Below, one piece after another: positions 9,660-22,073 of a stretch of DNA of 64,000 nucleotides. The number at the start of each line of letters is the position of its first letter. Position 1 is the stretch's first letter. The DNA comes from Geosiphon pyriformis. Its lineage: Eukaryota; Glomeromycota; Glomeromycetes; Archaeosporales; Geosiphonaceae. The position numbers and the translations under genes are program-made. The notes beneath the pieces were generated by a model. It was given only the letters and a program-made list of their open reading frames with translations, ran no database searches and had not been told where the DNA came from. The DNA is taken from NCBI GenBank assembly GCA_016748015.1, contig JAAOMT010000521.1:125024-189023 (forward strand), in the 5' to 3' direction.

Positions 9660-11279
9660 ATGCTAGTCAGGGAAGAAATACGTGCAATTTTGAAAATGAT
9701 TTATTTAACGAAACATAATTGGTTAAAAATATTCCTTAAAATATTATCATTCTTTTCATATTTGAATCCAACTTCTTTTTTTTATGTGTTCTCTAAAAGT
9801 GAACTTATTACACTTGATAATGATCAAATCCTTTTACATTCGCAAAAAGAGAGAAATTTTCTTGAATCACTCCAAAATAAAACTGAAAATGAGTTTCAAA
9901 TCTCGTCGTCTTATTCAAAACAGAAAAAGATTTCAATCCAAAAAAGAAATAATATATTTTTCACTAATACTCAGGCTTTTACTATGTCAGCAAATAGCCT
10001 TGATGATACGATTATTACAATGAGAAGAACTGATAACGTAGATGTAACCTTTGTAAAAGAGCGAGTTAGGGACAAAAATATTTTGCATGAAATATCCTCA
10101 AGTGCAAATTTAGCATGGAAAGCATCTTGTCAAATTGTTTTTAGAGCTAGTCATTATCATTATTTATCAGGTCGTGGGAAAGACCAAGTATTAGGTGAGT
10201 AATATATACATTTTTAGTTGATTAAGTTCTAAGGGTGAAAAAAATATAAAGTGAAAAAAGAGTAATCCCAATTTCTCGAATTAATATTTTAACAGTAATA
10301 TTTTCAAAGGCATTTATCGCTTTTGGTGGTTTTGAGAATGATTTTAATTATACAGTAATTCATACGACCAATGATAGATGGGATGTCATTCCATACCCAC
10401 ACGTAGAGAATGGGTTTGTTTCTAAAGATTTTTATAAACGTTGGGAATATGTTGCAAAAGAATTTTGGAAAAAATTTGAAAGATTTGAAAAGCAAGAAAT
10501 AGGGAAAAATTATACATTTACGGGTTTCGGTGTCGGAGCTGGTAAATCAAGTCTATATTTTGGCTGAAAAAAAACTTTGAAAAAAATTACTGATATAAAT
10601 TTTTTTAAAAATATTTAGTGATCGCGGTATTTGCTGCACTTGAATATAAAATGAAGTACCAATCTTCTCCAGTAAATCTTATTACTTTTGGCCAACCACG
10701 AATTGGAAATGAATTATTCGTTCATCATACCACAGAAATCTTGTCTAAAGCTTGGAGGGTAACTCATGGTGATGATTGGGTGCCTAATTTTCCGGCTGAT
10801 GGCTTTCATCGTGTAAAACAGACGACTTCAAGTAAATCAGAAAGACCTCGCAGGATTCTATTTAGACACTTGCCAGAAGAATTTTGGATAGAGCCAATCT
10901 CATGTGATTGTCCAAAGCCGAAAATTTTTTTGTGCTATCATACGGCCACTTTATATGAAAATGAGGTAGTTCTTTGTTCGAATGTTTTATTTATCAAAAA
11001 AATTTTCGAATTTTTATTAATCTTAATTGAAAACCTTTTTAGAATTGTAATGCACGAAATCATTTTAACAGGGCCACATATCCAGGTATAAATGAAAGAG
11101 ATTCGCTAAAAATGTATAGAGAATCGCACCCTGATGATGAACATTTAGGTCCATATTTTGGTCGCACCATGTGTCCTTTCCCCATCAAAGAAAAGTCCGA
11201 AGAAAAGCCGAAAAATAAGAAAACTCGGGAGAGAGAAAAAGACCCAATAACCTTTAAGGAACTTTTTTTTGGGAACTGA
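9660..11279 (+). CDS. Class 3 lipase-like protein lacking the catalytic serine (454 aa)
   Basis: Four exons: 9660-10194, 10296-10541, 10619-10965 and 11043-11279. The introns are GT-AG (101, 77, 77 nt) and the joined frame is 1365 nt. The N-terminus has a hydrophobic segment near residues 20-45, suggesting secretion or an ER anchor. Class 3 (alpha/beta-hydrolase) lipase blocks follow in order: IFSKAFIAFGGFENDF, the elbow strand YTFTGFGVGAVIAVFAALEY (about 251-270), LITFGQPRIGNELF, VTHGDDWVPNFP with the Asp at about 313, EEFWIEPISCDCPKP, and EHLGPYFG with a candidate His at about 410. The elbow residue normally Ser (GHSLGG) is Gly257, so ordinary serine-esterase chemistry is not expected; a pseudoenzyme or lipid-binding role is inference. 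The C-terminus is Lys/Glu-rich. Divergent from a damaged paralogue at 7843-9402. Confidence 0.88.
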
Positions 11280-12376
11280 CTAGAATTTTTTTTAGATTGA
11301 AGACTAAAGAAATTATTTTTAAATATCAATGATCCTTCGGTACTCTTTTAATTTATCAAGTGTTCAATGGATCCTTAAAAGTTTTTTTAATTGAAAAGTA
11401 TAAAAAAGGTATTGAACTATTTTTTTCAAAGTTTTCAAAAGGCTCTGAATTATAATAACTGACACATTGGAACGTTTTCAAATAACTCTGTTATTTCTTT
11501 TAACATAGAAACACCTTTTAACTTAATTGATCTTGTGATACATCTTCTAAGAAAATAACTTTGTTCTTAATTGATTAGATGATAATTCTAATGATTAATT
11601 GAGGATTGCCCGAGTGTCCTTGGAGATTATTTTTTTACTTGACTTAAAGTAGAATTTATCGTCTCTAAAATTAAATATGCAAACTTTTGATTCTTGAAAT
11701 TGAAAATCAATTGCTATAACTGTTCTTGGATGAAATTTTTTATCCGTCAAAATAAAAGCTTGTATATTTTGAGCAGAAATAATGATATGATTGAATTAAT
11801 TATAAAGGCAAATCCTCAAATAAATATGAGAATTTTTTCACCAAGAGCTTAAATTTACATGATTACTATACAAGCCGCGGATTTGAATAAAATTCAACGA
11901 GATCTAAACACTTTAAAATGACATTTAGCTTTGAATCTCAACCAATAGGCATATCAATGGGCTACACTCGAGAATTAAATTTTCTAAATAATATAATAAT
12001 TTAAAGTTTTGAAATAAAAGTTTAATGCAAAGCTCAATACGATAGATATTTTAGATTTTATGATGTAAAAATTAGAATAAATAATTTTTTACTGAAATTG
12101 AATTCAAAAGAATTTCAACGGCAATAATCTACAATTTATTTTTTGACCTCTTAAAAAGCATTAAAAATGAGACAATTTTTTAAGTGTTTGAAAATAACAT
12201 CCAAATTTTGATATAGACGTTTTCGTTTGTACTCTTTGGATTTTTTTCAGCGTGATAACTTATTCAAATGTTATTTTAAACCAAACCAATGTTATTTTAT
12301 CGCTTCTTTTGAACGATAATAGCATGATCTAAAAATAACATCCGGATGTATATTTCCTCATTCCTCTCCTTTCACT
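11280..12376. other. AT-rich intergenic, nothing recognised
   Basis: 3' flank of the lipase-like gene followed by non-coding AT-rich DNA with no family signature on either strand. Confidence 0.45.
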
Positions 12377-12735
12377 CTTTAGTGTGCCGTCCCTATTATA
12401 ATAGTAGTATCTAAGTTTATACTGCGCATCTATGTTTGTTTGTTTCTTCCTTCCTTCAGCTGTTTTAATTACCATTTCTCAAAGTTTTTACTAATGCCAT
12501 CCCCGTTATAATACCAAGAAGCTCCAAGTTTATATTGAACATTTACATTTCCTTGTTTCACTGCTTTTAATAGAGCATTTCAGTAAAGAACCGAAATTTG
12601 TGATGAGTTATCAGAATTGAAAGTGTTGCTCTTGTTGTTGATTAAGGGTATTATTATGCCAGAATTCATTGAAAGATTTTTTAAATCACTGGCAGGATTT
12701 GAATTCCATCCAATTTTCGCAAGCCGTTCCTCCCT
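12377..12735 (-). pseudogene. Kinase-Sel1 fusion remnant
   Basis: The minus strand reads RLAKIGWNSNPASDLKNLS, like the end of a kinase C-lobe, then a linker, a stop, and in the same frame a Sel1-type repeat AVKQGNVNVQYKLGASWYY with NGDGISKNFEKW before another stop. A second, poorer Sel1 unit (NIDAQYKL..YYYNRDGT) follows in another frame down to about 12377. Kinases followed by Sel1 repeats are a known arrangement in these fungi. All surrounding frames are broken. Confidence 0.5.
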
Positions 12736-13369
12736 TTAATGTATAACTTGCGTGCAATGTTTCAAAAATAAAAAACATAATATTTATGCTTCCGGATTTT
12801 TTATGAGAATTGACAAGTGATCATAGCAATTCAAGGATATTGAAGGCATTTAATTTTTTATTTTTGTCATTATTATCGTTAATAATTGATAAAGATTCTA
12901 TTCAATATTAATTTCAATTAAGTAGTTTAACAATAATATTTTTAATAAGCTACAAATTTACAAGAATTGTAAAAAATTTTCATATTAAAATTGTTTATCT
13001 TTAAACTAGAACCCTAATCAGATTTTTTAACATTATAAACATGATTGTATTTTTGGAATAATTTATCAGCATGAATAAATTTTACTTAAAGCATCATAGT
13101 TCATTTTTTTGCATAAACAATTTTTGAGTAAATTATAGAAAAAAAGATTCAATCAAAATTGAATTGACAAAAAATTCCACTAACAAATTTGCTAAGTTTG
13201 GAATTTCCAGCTTTGCCATCTCTAAGGAAAAAATCTATATATATTACAAATTTAATAATAATCAATAAGTAATCCAAAATTATATACATAATTGAAACCA
13301 TATAGATTTACTTTACAATGTTTTAATTTAAAACCAAAAATTTTGCTCATGTCATCAATTCTCAAGCCA
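12736..13369. other. AT-rich intergenic
   Basis: No gene or relic recognised. The transposon block begins at its right end. Confidence 0.4.
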
Positions 13370-15390
13370 GCTTAGACTATACTATACTAATATAATAAAA
13401 AAAATTACCCAAAAAAGACATTTTTTGAACTACTTTAAATAAAATAACACCACAAAAAACCAATTCAACCAGTTATTTAGCTGTCTTCAAAAGATTAGTC
13501 TTTACTTTAACAGATTCATGAATCCAAAGTAATATTAAATTAAAAAATGTTTTATTGTTAACAACAACTTAATTCACAAAATCACCAAATATGTCAACAT
13601 TATTTATGCAACATTTTTTTTTTAATAATACCATTTTTCTCTCCAACTTATTAACAATCTTATTAAAAGCATGCAGATATATCATAAGTTTATTAATCTT
13701 AAAACTAAAAATACTGCTCAAAACGAAATCATTTTTAATAAATTGTTTAAATACAATTACCAAGAAACTAACAGATTCAACAATAGATCTAATCAAAATG
13801 ATTAACTTGACCAAATCAGATTCCAAAAAAGCCAACTAAAAAGAAACCAAAAAATTACTAACAACTACAAAAAAAAAAGCAAACACTGCCAAAAGAAGAA
13901 AATTAAGAATACTTAAAAGAACAAAAGCCTTAATATAAGATTTGACATTTATAAAATGAGGTGCAAATATCTTGGAAATTTTGAGAAAAGAAAATAGAAA
14001 TATCTTGTAGTTTACAGCCAAATGATTTATTTTTTAACACTTAAAACAATGTCAACAAATAGAGATTTCTTATTAGATATGGCACTTTTTTAGTATACTA
14101 ATTTTAACTACTATTATATCTAATTTAGCTTAAAATTTAAACATAATAAAAACAAACCAGAAATAACAACCAGAATTAGAAAAGTGAGAAATAAAACATA
14201 TTTAACCACTAACTTAAGAAATTATATCACTAATTTTAAAAACAGTACAGCCAGAAAAAAGGTTAATCAACTTGGTTTTAAATTTATTATAAAACAAAAT
14301 AGTTTTTTTTTAATTTATCAAAGAAAAAATCCTAATATTATTCTTATTTACTAATACTAATCAATAATTTAAAACAAACACAGTAGTATTTAGCTCTTTA
14401 AAATAAACAACAACAGCAAAAAAAAACCAGTTTTAAAAACCACCAAAAACTTGGTGATTTTAAGAATAGTTAGGCAAACAAAGCTTATAAATTCAACCAA
14501 AAAAGCAATTTTTAAAGACTTTTAAAAAAGAAACTCTATATAAAAGAGTTTTACATTCAAAAAACCATGTACAAACTGAAAAACAGTCTTAATATAAGCC
14601 AATTTAATTTGAAAAGTTGTATCAGACATCAAAATAGAAACTATTTATTTAATAAATCTTTAATAACTAGTAATAATTTCTCAAATATCATTAGCAATAG
14701 CACTAAAAATCAAAAAAAAACAATATTAAATCAGTTTTTATTTAGTCAGCTTAGTTTTTAAGAACAGGTAGCTTAACAAAAAATTGTTGTTTTGTTTCTA
14801 AAACCAATAAAAATTTGCCAAAAAATATTATATTTAACAATATAGCCAATAGTTAATCTTGGCTTATTTTATATGACATATTAGATAATATAATAGAGAT
14901 CATATCCAAAATTTCATATAAAACCACAAAAAAATTCAATATAACAATAATAAAAGCAAGCAATTGCTCTTGTTTTTTGGAATTTTTGGTCTTTCTGGCC
15001 ATTTTCAAGAAAGTAATACTAGTAGTATCATATATAATAGCAATAGTTAAAAAAACAGCTTGTTAACTGGTCTACTATTAAAAACTTTTAAGCTCTTAGT
15101 AAAAATAAAGAAAACACTAAAACTAATCTAAATGTGTTTCTTTAAAAAAACTTTAATTGGTAAAAAACCAATTAAAAATAAAAAAAATGCTTTAGCAGCT
15201 ATTAAAAACAGTTTTTTATTACTATTATTTAAGAAAAAAGTTTTTAAAATATTCTGCTTAACTGTTTTTATAATAGAGAAAACTTCTCTAGTTAAAATTT
15301 TATTAGATATTTTAGAAAAAATATCAGAAACAGCTTTTTTACTTTTTGTTTTGATCATGATTATAAATTTAAAAAGACAAAAAAAATTAT
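13370..15390 (-). mobile_element. Decayed ORF1-like element, copy A
   Basis: Minus-strand fragments match two other copies in the window. The start reads MIKTKSKKAVSDIF..FSIIKTVKQNILK..LFLIAAKAFF (15358-15128), matching MTTIKAKSKKAATSIF..FSVVETVRQNVLK..LFLIATKTFF in copy B. The end reads SDLVKLIILIRSIVESVSF.. and VFKQFIKNDFV (13835-13569), matching FDLVKLFVLIEFI and VFKQFINKNLV in copy C. Between them the nucleotide sequence aligns but is full of stops. The layout (basic start, hydrophobic-looking blocks that would be Ala/Val-rich before decay, C-terminal helical segment) resembles ORF1-type proteins of non-LTR retrotransposons abundant in Rhizophagus; that family link is from general knowledge. 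Confidence 0.65.
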
Positions 15391-16609
15391 TATTTATCTT
15401 GTTTTTAGATTTGTTAAACTTTTATTTAACTTTAAAATTTGTTTTGTTTAATAAAAAAAGCTTAAATATTAATAATTCTATAATTCTATAATTAAAAAAA
15501 ATTTTAACTAATATTTATTTAATAAAACTGCCCAAAAAATATTGTTAAAAATATTGTTTAATTAAATATTAATTGTTTATAATAAGTTTAATATGCTTTA
15601 AAAAAATAATTTTTTGACATTAAATATATTTATATTTTTACCAATTTTTGCAGCAAAATTAATTGTAAAAATATTTTAGAAAAAAACTATAAGTTATAAT
15701 TGGTTTTATAAAACATTTATGAAATATATAATTTGATTAATTAATTTTATTTTTAGACTAATTTATATAAAATTAAAATATTTAACAAATTTATCAAGTT
15801 TTTAAATAGTATTTATAATAACAAGTTTAATTATATTATAACTGATTTTGAATTAACAAAAAATTACAAAATTTATAATAATTTGAATCAGAATATTGTT
15901 TTTTTTCTCATAATAAATTTTTTATGATTTTTTTGGTGTAAATATTTTTTTAAATATTGCATTAATGCTAAATTTATAACCAAAACAAATTAAATAAAAG
16001 ATTAAACCAATTTTATATTTTACTTAACTATTAGTGTTTTTGTTAATAATATAATTTAGATAAAGATCAATTAAATTACTATTTAATATATTGTTAATAT
16101 TGTTAATAAATTTTTCAAAATTAATAATGTATTAATCAATATTAACAAAACTGTAATTATCTTAAATAATTAGCAAATTTTTAATATGTTTTTGTTTATC
16201 AATAGTGTATTAATTGTAATTGTTAAAAAAGAAAAATATATAAATATTTTGGTATTTTTTGGTTTATAAATAGTTTTTTTAAGTTCAGTCTAATTAAAAC
16301 TTATTTTAATATTAAAGTTTTTTGTTAATATAATTTTAAAAAAAATGATCTCAAAAAAACAGTTTTTATATTTTATAATTATTATATTATAGTCAATAAT
16401 AAATTACAAAATTTAATTTGGTTTTTTTTTAAAAATATGTATCAAAAATAAAATATGTTAATTTATAAAAATTTAAAGTTTAAAGCCAAAATTTTCTAAA
16501 TAAAACTTTATATTATTTTTTTTATATAGTTTAAAATTTTTTAAATATATTTAATCTAAAAATAAGATAATATTATTGTAATTAAATAATATAGTTAACT
16601 TTTTGTTTT
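15391..16609. other. Very AT-rich spacer between inverted copies A and B
   Basis: Almost pure A/T with only short frames; no coding family recognised. Confidence 0.5.
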
Positions 16610-19400
16610 TAATTTTATGACCACAATCAAAGCAAAGAGTAAAAAAGCTGCAACTAGTATTTTTTTTTTGGTATTTTATAAAAATTCAATTAGAAAAATT
16701 TTCTCTGTTGTAGAAACAGTTAGGCAAAACGTTCTAAAAGTTTTTTCTTTATTTAGTAATCATAAAAAATTGTTTTTAATAGCTACTAAAACATTTTTCT
16801 CATTTTTGGCTTGTTTTTTTTTTCATAGTTTTTATATCTAGTGTTGTCAGTATTTTCTCTTCAAAAAAAATGGTCAAAAAGACCAAAAGTTTAAAAAAAT
16901 GAAGCAGTTACTTGCTTTTACTATTATTATACTGAATTTTTTGTAGTTTTTAATAAAATCTTAAATAAAATTACTGTTATATTATTTAGCACATTGTTTA
17001 AGATAAACCAAAATTAATTATTAACTATATTGTCAAATGTAGTTTTTTTTAACAGATCATTACCAATTTTAGAAGCAAAATAATAGTTTTTTATTAGATT
17101 ATTTTTTCTTAAAAACTGAACTAATCAGATAGAAATTAATTCAATTTTTCTCTGGTTTTTGGTACTGATATTAATAATGCTTAAAAAATTATTGCTAGTT
17201 ATCTAAGATTTTCTAAGTAAATAGTTTCCATTCTGATATTTAGTGTTATTTTTTAGATCAAATTAGCTTATATTAAAACTGTTTTTTAGTCTGTATATGG
17301 TTTTTTGAATATAAAGTCAATGTTAAAAGATTATATAAAGCTTTTCTGTATAGAGTTTGCTTTTCAAAAGTCTTTAAAAGCTGTCTTTTTAGTTGAATTT
17401 ATAAGTTCTGTTTGTTTAACTATTTTTAAAATTGCCAAGTCTTTGATAATTTCTAAGTCTGGTTTTTTTTTGTTATTGTTGTATTGTATAATATGTCTTT
17501 AAATATATTGTTACAAGTAATTATTTAGAGTATTAAGACAAATAACAAACCTATAATTTGGTGCTTAATAGCTAATAAAGTTGGTAATTTTGAAAGTTTT
17601 AGAGTTTAAAAATTTTGGTTGAGTCTTTTGTATAATAGACAAAGATTTAATTAATGATTTCTTTTGTAAATTTTTTTCTTTAGTGTAATAACCAGTTTAT
17701 TTTAACAATTGTGTTTTTTTGGTAAATTATCTTTAAATTTCTATTCTTTTTTTACTAAACTATTCTTAACATTAAATACTTAGTGCTTATTTTCTTTAAT
17801 CAATAAGTAAACAACAAAAAAATAAAACAAAAAAAAATAAGAAATTAGTATTTTATCAATAATTATAATTAAGAGCTATTGATCCAAAGTAGTTAAATAT
17901 TAAATTTTATTAATATGGAGTGTTGATAAAGTGAAATAGATTAATATTTCTTTAATTAAGTAATAATAACATGAATTTGATGAAAATAAATAATTTTATT
18001 AATATGGAAATAATTCTATTTCAAGTTATAGAAAACTATTTTTTAAAGGAAGAAATATTATTAAATTCGTTTGGAATAACTTTTTCTGCTTTTAATATTC
18101 TTATTATATATATATAATTTATGTTATATGAGATTTTTGAAAATTCTGCAATTCTCCAAAAAAATCTTAGAATTTTCTATTTTACTATGCTTATTTCTGA
18201 TTGGCTATTTTATTTATTATTATACTTCCTAATTTCTATGAATACTAGTGTCTGCTTTAAATTATTAGTTAGTTTTAATAAGTAAAAATAGTATTAGAAT
18301 CCTCTTTTTAGTAAATTAAAATAAAACTATTATGTTTTATGATAGGTTTAAAACCAAGTTAGTCAATTTTTTTTTGGCTGTACTGTTTTTAAGATTAGTA
18401 ATATAATTTTTCAGATTGGTAATCAGATTTGTTTTATTTTTGCTTTTTTGATTCTGGTTATCATTTTTAGTTTGCTTTGGTTATATTTGGTTTTCAAATG
18501 AATTTAGATACTGTTGTAATTAAAACTGATGCATTAAAAAGTGCTGTATCTAGTAAAAAATTTCTGATTGTCAACATTGTTTTAAGTATTAAGAAATAAG
18601 TTATCTGGCTGTGGATTATAAAATGTCTCTACTTTTTCCTTCTAAAACCTTCAAAATATTCACATATTATTTTGTAGACTCTAAGTTTTATGCTAAAACT
18701 TCTGTTTTTTTAAACTCTTCTGAGTTTATTTTTCTAATAATTTCTGCCTTTTTTTTGTTATTGTTAATAACTTTTTGGTGTTGTTTTGGTTGTTTTTTTT
18801 GGAATCTGATTTGGCCAAACTTTTTGTTTTGGTTGGATTAATTATTAAGCTTATTGGCTTTTTAGTTATTATATTTGAACAGTTTATTAAAAATAATTAG
18901 GTTTTAAACAGTGTTTTTAGCTTCAAAATTAATGAACTTATAATTTATCTAAATTTTTTTAACAAAATTGTTGGAAGTTAGAAAGAAAAGTGGTTTTATT
19001 AAGTAAAGAGTACTACATAAATAATGTTGACATATCTGATAATTCAAATTTTTTGGTTGATATTAACAATAATATATTTTCTAATTTGATGTCTTTTTAA
19101 ACATATGAGCTTAATAGTATTAAAACTAATTCTTTAAAAATAGCTGAATGATTAATTGAATTAGTTTCTTATAGTATTAGATTATTTGATATAATTTAAA
19201 AGATATTAGCTTTAAGTAAGTTTACTTTTATTATAGTAATATAATATAATCTAAATTAGTTTGAGTAGTTAGTTATATATAAAAAATAGGTAAACTATAT
19301 TTAGTACTAAAACACTTAGTTTGTTTTTAATTTCTAAATAATTGTTAAATCATATTTATTAAATCTTAATAATAATAATAAAAAATTATTGTTAGTTTTT
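16610..19400 (+). mobile_element. Decayed ORF1-like element, copy B
   Basis: Fragments in order: the start ATG at 16617 (TTIKAKSKKAATSIF), a middle block ending VKLFCIEF-like sequence (DYIKLFCIEFAFQKSLKAVF and IFKIAKSLIISKSG, 17305-17500), and a C-terminal block around 18600-19000 including WNLIWPNFLFWLD, the counterpart of FDLVKLFVLIE in copy C. The 3' flank matches that of copy C closely (for example aaaacacttagtttgttt at about 19310 and aaacacttagtttgttt at about 31090). Many codons have become AT-rich and stops are frequent, so it is a dead copy. Confidence 0.65.
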
Positions 19401-20049
19401 ATAAATATTTTAAAATTATTAATAAATTATTTAATTACTATTTTCTGAACTTATAAATTATAAACTAAATTTCTAAAATTTATTGTAGTTTTCTATTAAG
19501 TTGAAAATTAATTTAATTAATAATTTTCTGATTAAAGTTATTAAAATTTTTTTAGATTACAAAATTATATTAACAAATTTTTGGTTTGTAACTTTTATTT
19601 TAGATATACTAAGTATAAAATTATATTATAATAATATTATTTTTTAATATGATTTTTATTAATTAATTTATTAATAAATAGGATCAAATTTTTAATTAAA
19701 ACATATATTATTAAAAAAAAAACTTGATTTTTACTAATAATTTATTGTAAAATTTGAATTTACATAATATAACTTATAATATTATAATATTTTTTAAGAA
19801 TTTAAACATAAAAGTTAATATTTTTTGGTTTTATTTATTTTAACTAAATTATAATTTGTTTTTTTGTTTTTTTTTATTTATTTATTTAATAAGTAAGATC
19901 CAAACACTACCTAGTACAATATATCAAAGAAATAATCTAACCTAGATGTGAATCATGCACTTTTTACATATAACCAGTTATTCGGACTGATCAGAACAAT
20001 ACTATGTAGCTATATAAACCAAGACCAAATTATCTATACCTGAAAAGAA
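19401..20049. other. AT-rich spacer at the 3' end of the LINE relic
   Basis: AT-rich DNA with no coding signature. The sequence becomes visibly less AT-rich from about 19900, where the LINE relic begins (3' end on the minus strand). Confidence 0.4.
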
Positions 20050-20182
20050 TAAATAAGATTTGCAAAGCCCAAAACAAACACCAAAAGCTTTAGTGATGCC
20101 AAGCAATTTGACTACACCAGCAAAAAATCCCAAGAAATTGACACAAAATCCAAACCATTCAATGGAATCAAACTGGCTTTTT

Positions 20183-21398
20183 TTATATAGACATAATATT
20201 TAGCACAAACCATCTAAACATTATCCCTAAAGGTAAAACCAAGAAAGCACACAAATTTGACAACTTCTGAACTGGCAACCTTAAAATCATGAAAGACAAA
20301 AACAGCCTTGCAAAACCAACCATCAAAAACAAAGTCCTTATAAAGAGCCATAGACACAGAAGGATTAGAAAAACAAGATGGTAATAGCTGTAGCACACTT
20401 GACAAGAAATAAGAGAAACCAGAAAAAGCCTTCCATAAAGCTATGTAAAAGTCTAATATTCAATGTCTTGCAAAATCATTGACCTCACAAAAAAACACAT
20501 GATCTGATACCTTCACGTTACCACAATACAAACACAACACACTAGGATAATATTTGTCATAAAGACACTTTCAAATGGCAATAGACAGCCAATAATACAA
20601 GGCTTTCATAAAATAAGTGCATACACCAGCCAAGAGTCTGCTGATAAAACCAGCAGCTATGTGTAAATTAGGATGCTATACCAGCAATAAGCAGAGCCAA
20701 TTGATCTCAGAAAGCAAATTATCTGTCAAAAACTTGAAACCAGAACTTACCTCCCAGTGTGCATAACAAATAAAACGATACACATTACATAAAAAATGTC
20801 TAAAATTACTAGAAACAACACTACCATCAGCCACTATAAAGCATTTATCCAAGCAAGGAGAAAAATGCCAATTAAAGAAAGAGGCAGTACTAGCTATTAT
20901 GTCAGTATGCTCATTTCTCAAAATGCCAGAATGACTCTTTATCTTGTGCCAACTAACTCTCAAATTCTTACTATGAATGATATTAACAATATGTCAATAC
21001 TCAACCCAATACTGATTGTGAAAGTCAGGATACACCAGACCCAATTCTGACTTACAAGTATTCAAAGCAGATTGACTATTCAAAAACAAGTGAACAGAGC
21101 TAGATAAAGAAACACACTCCAGGGCCAATACAATAACCTGTAATTCTGTCATAGTTGATAACATTAAATCCAACACACCAACTCCCAAACCCAAGTTAAT
21201 GTCCTCGAAAAAAGTGGCAGCACCAGCTTTATAGCCAACTGTTCTCAAATCTTTCAGAGACTTATCCGTATATACAAATAAACTACCAGAACCAACCTGA
21301 GATAAATGGTCACAAACAGATGCAAAATTGTCAAAGTTAAAAATGTTCAAAAGACCAATTCTATTCGAAACCAAAGAATAAGTAGAAGAGAAAGCCAT
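20183..21398 (-). pseudogene. LINE relic: RNase H domain and C-terminal zinc motif
   Basis: The frame 21398-20994 reads LFVYTDKSLKDL (RNase H TDGS-like start), STMTELQVIVLALECV (Glu strand) and LFLNSQSAL, where an Asp would be expected at the Asn. The next frame (20963-20676) has WHKIKSHSGILRNEHTD, the His/Asn/Asp block of RNase H. Around 20540 a CLYCGNVKVSDHVFFC motif follows (C-x2-C, H-x4-C spacing). The final frames at 20405-20183 are open but unassigned. Confidence 0.75.
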
Positions 21399-22073
21399 AC
21401 CATTAAAAAATGTTGCAAAAATTATGAACCACTTAGAAACAAGACCATGGGGGTCTAGTCTCTTCTACCACTTGAAAGTATACTAATCAAAAACAGCACC
21501 ATAATTATTACAAAGTTGATTCACAAAAGCTACACTATATCAACAAAGAGAAAGAAAAAACTTGAAAAATTTTGACTCATTCAGAACAGTAGACATGAAA
21601 ATCCCATTGCAAAACTGAAAAAAACAGACCAAAGAGCCATTCAGGAACAAATTGCAATTAAGCAGAATATAAACCATGCCTACCAGAAAGTTATTAGAAG
21701 CACTAACACAAATACAGACAGAAGAACTCAAAAAATAGACAGGGCACCAGCACAGTACTTGTAAGTTATAAGACCTGTGAGAAAACAAGTGACCCAAAAC
21801 TCTATCAGAGTTCATAAAACTAACAAAAGAAGCAATCTTACTCTTAGACTGAACTTGTAAGAAAAATTTTAAATCATAAAAAGAAGGGTGGTAAATTGTA
21901 TCACTAGAAAAATTAAGTGGTAGACCAGATTTAAGTTTTAAGCACTTGTGAATTAGAGCATCCTATTTGTTGCACACACCAATAGAAACAAAACTAAACT
22001 GCATTCTATAGCTAACTATAAGATAGAGAACTGCTGACACTAAATACAAGAGCTGCTTATCTGAGATAGCTTT

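Noticed and set aside
11060-11329. 89-codon minus-strand frame
   Set aside because: Overlaps exon 4 of the lipase-like gene (+), which has the CNARNH and GPYFG blocks.
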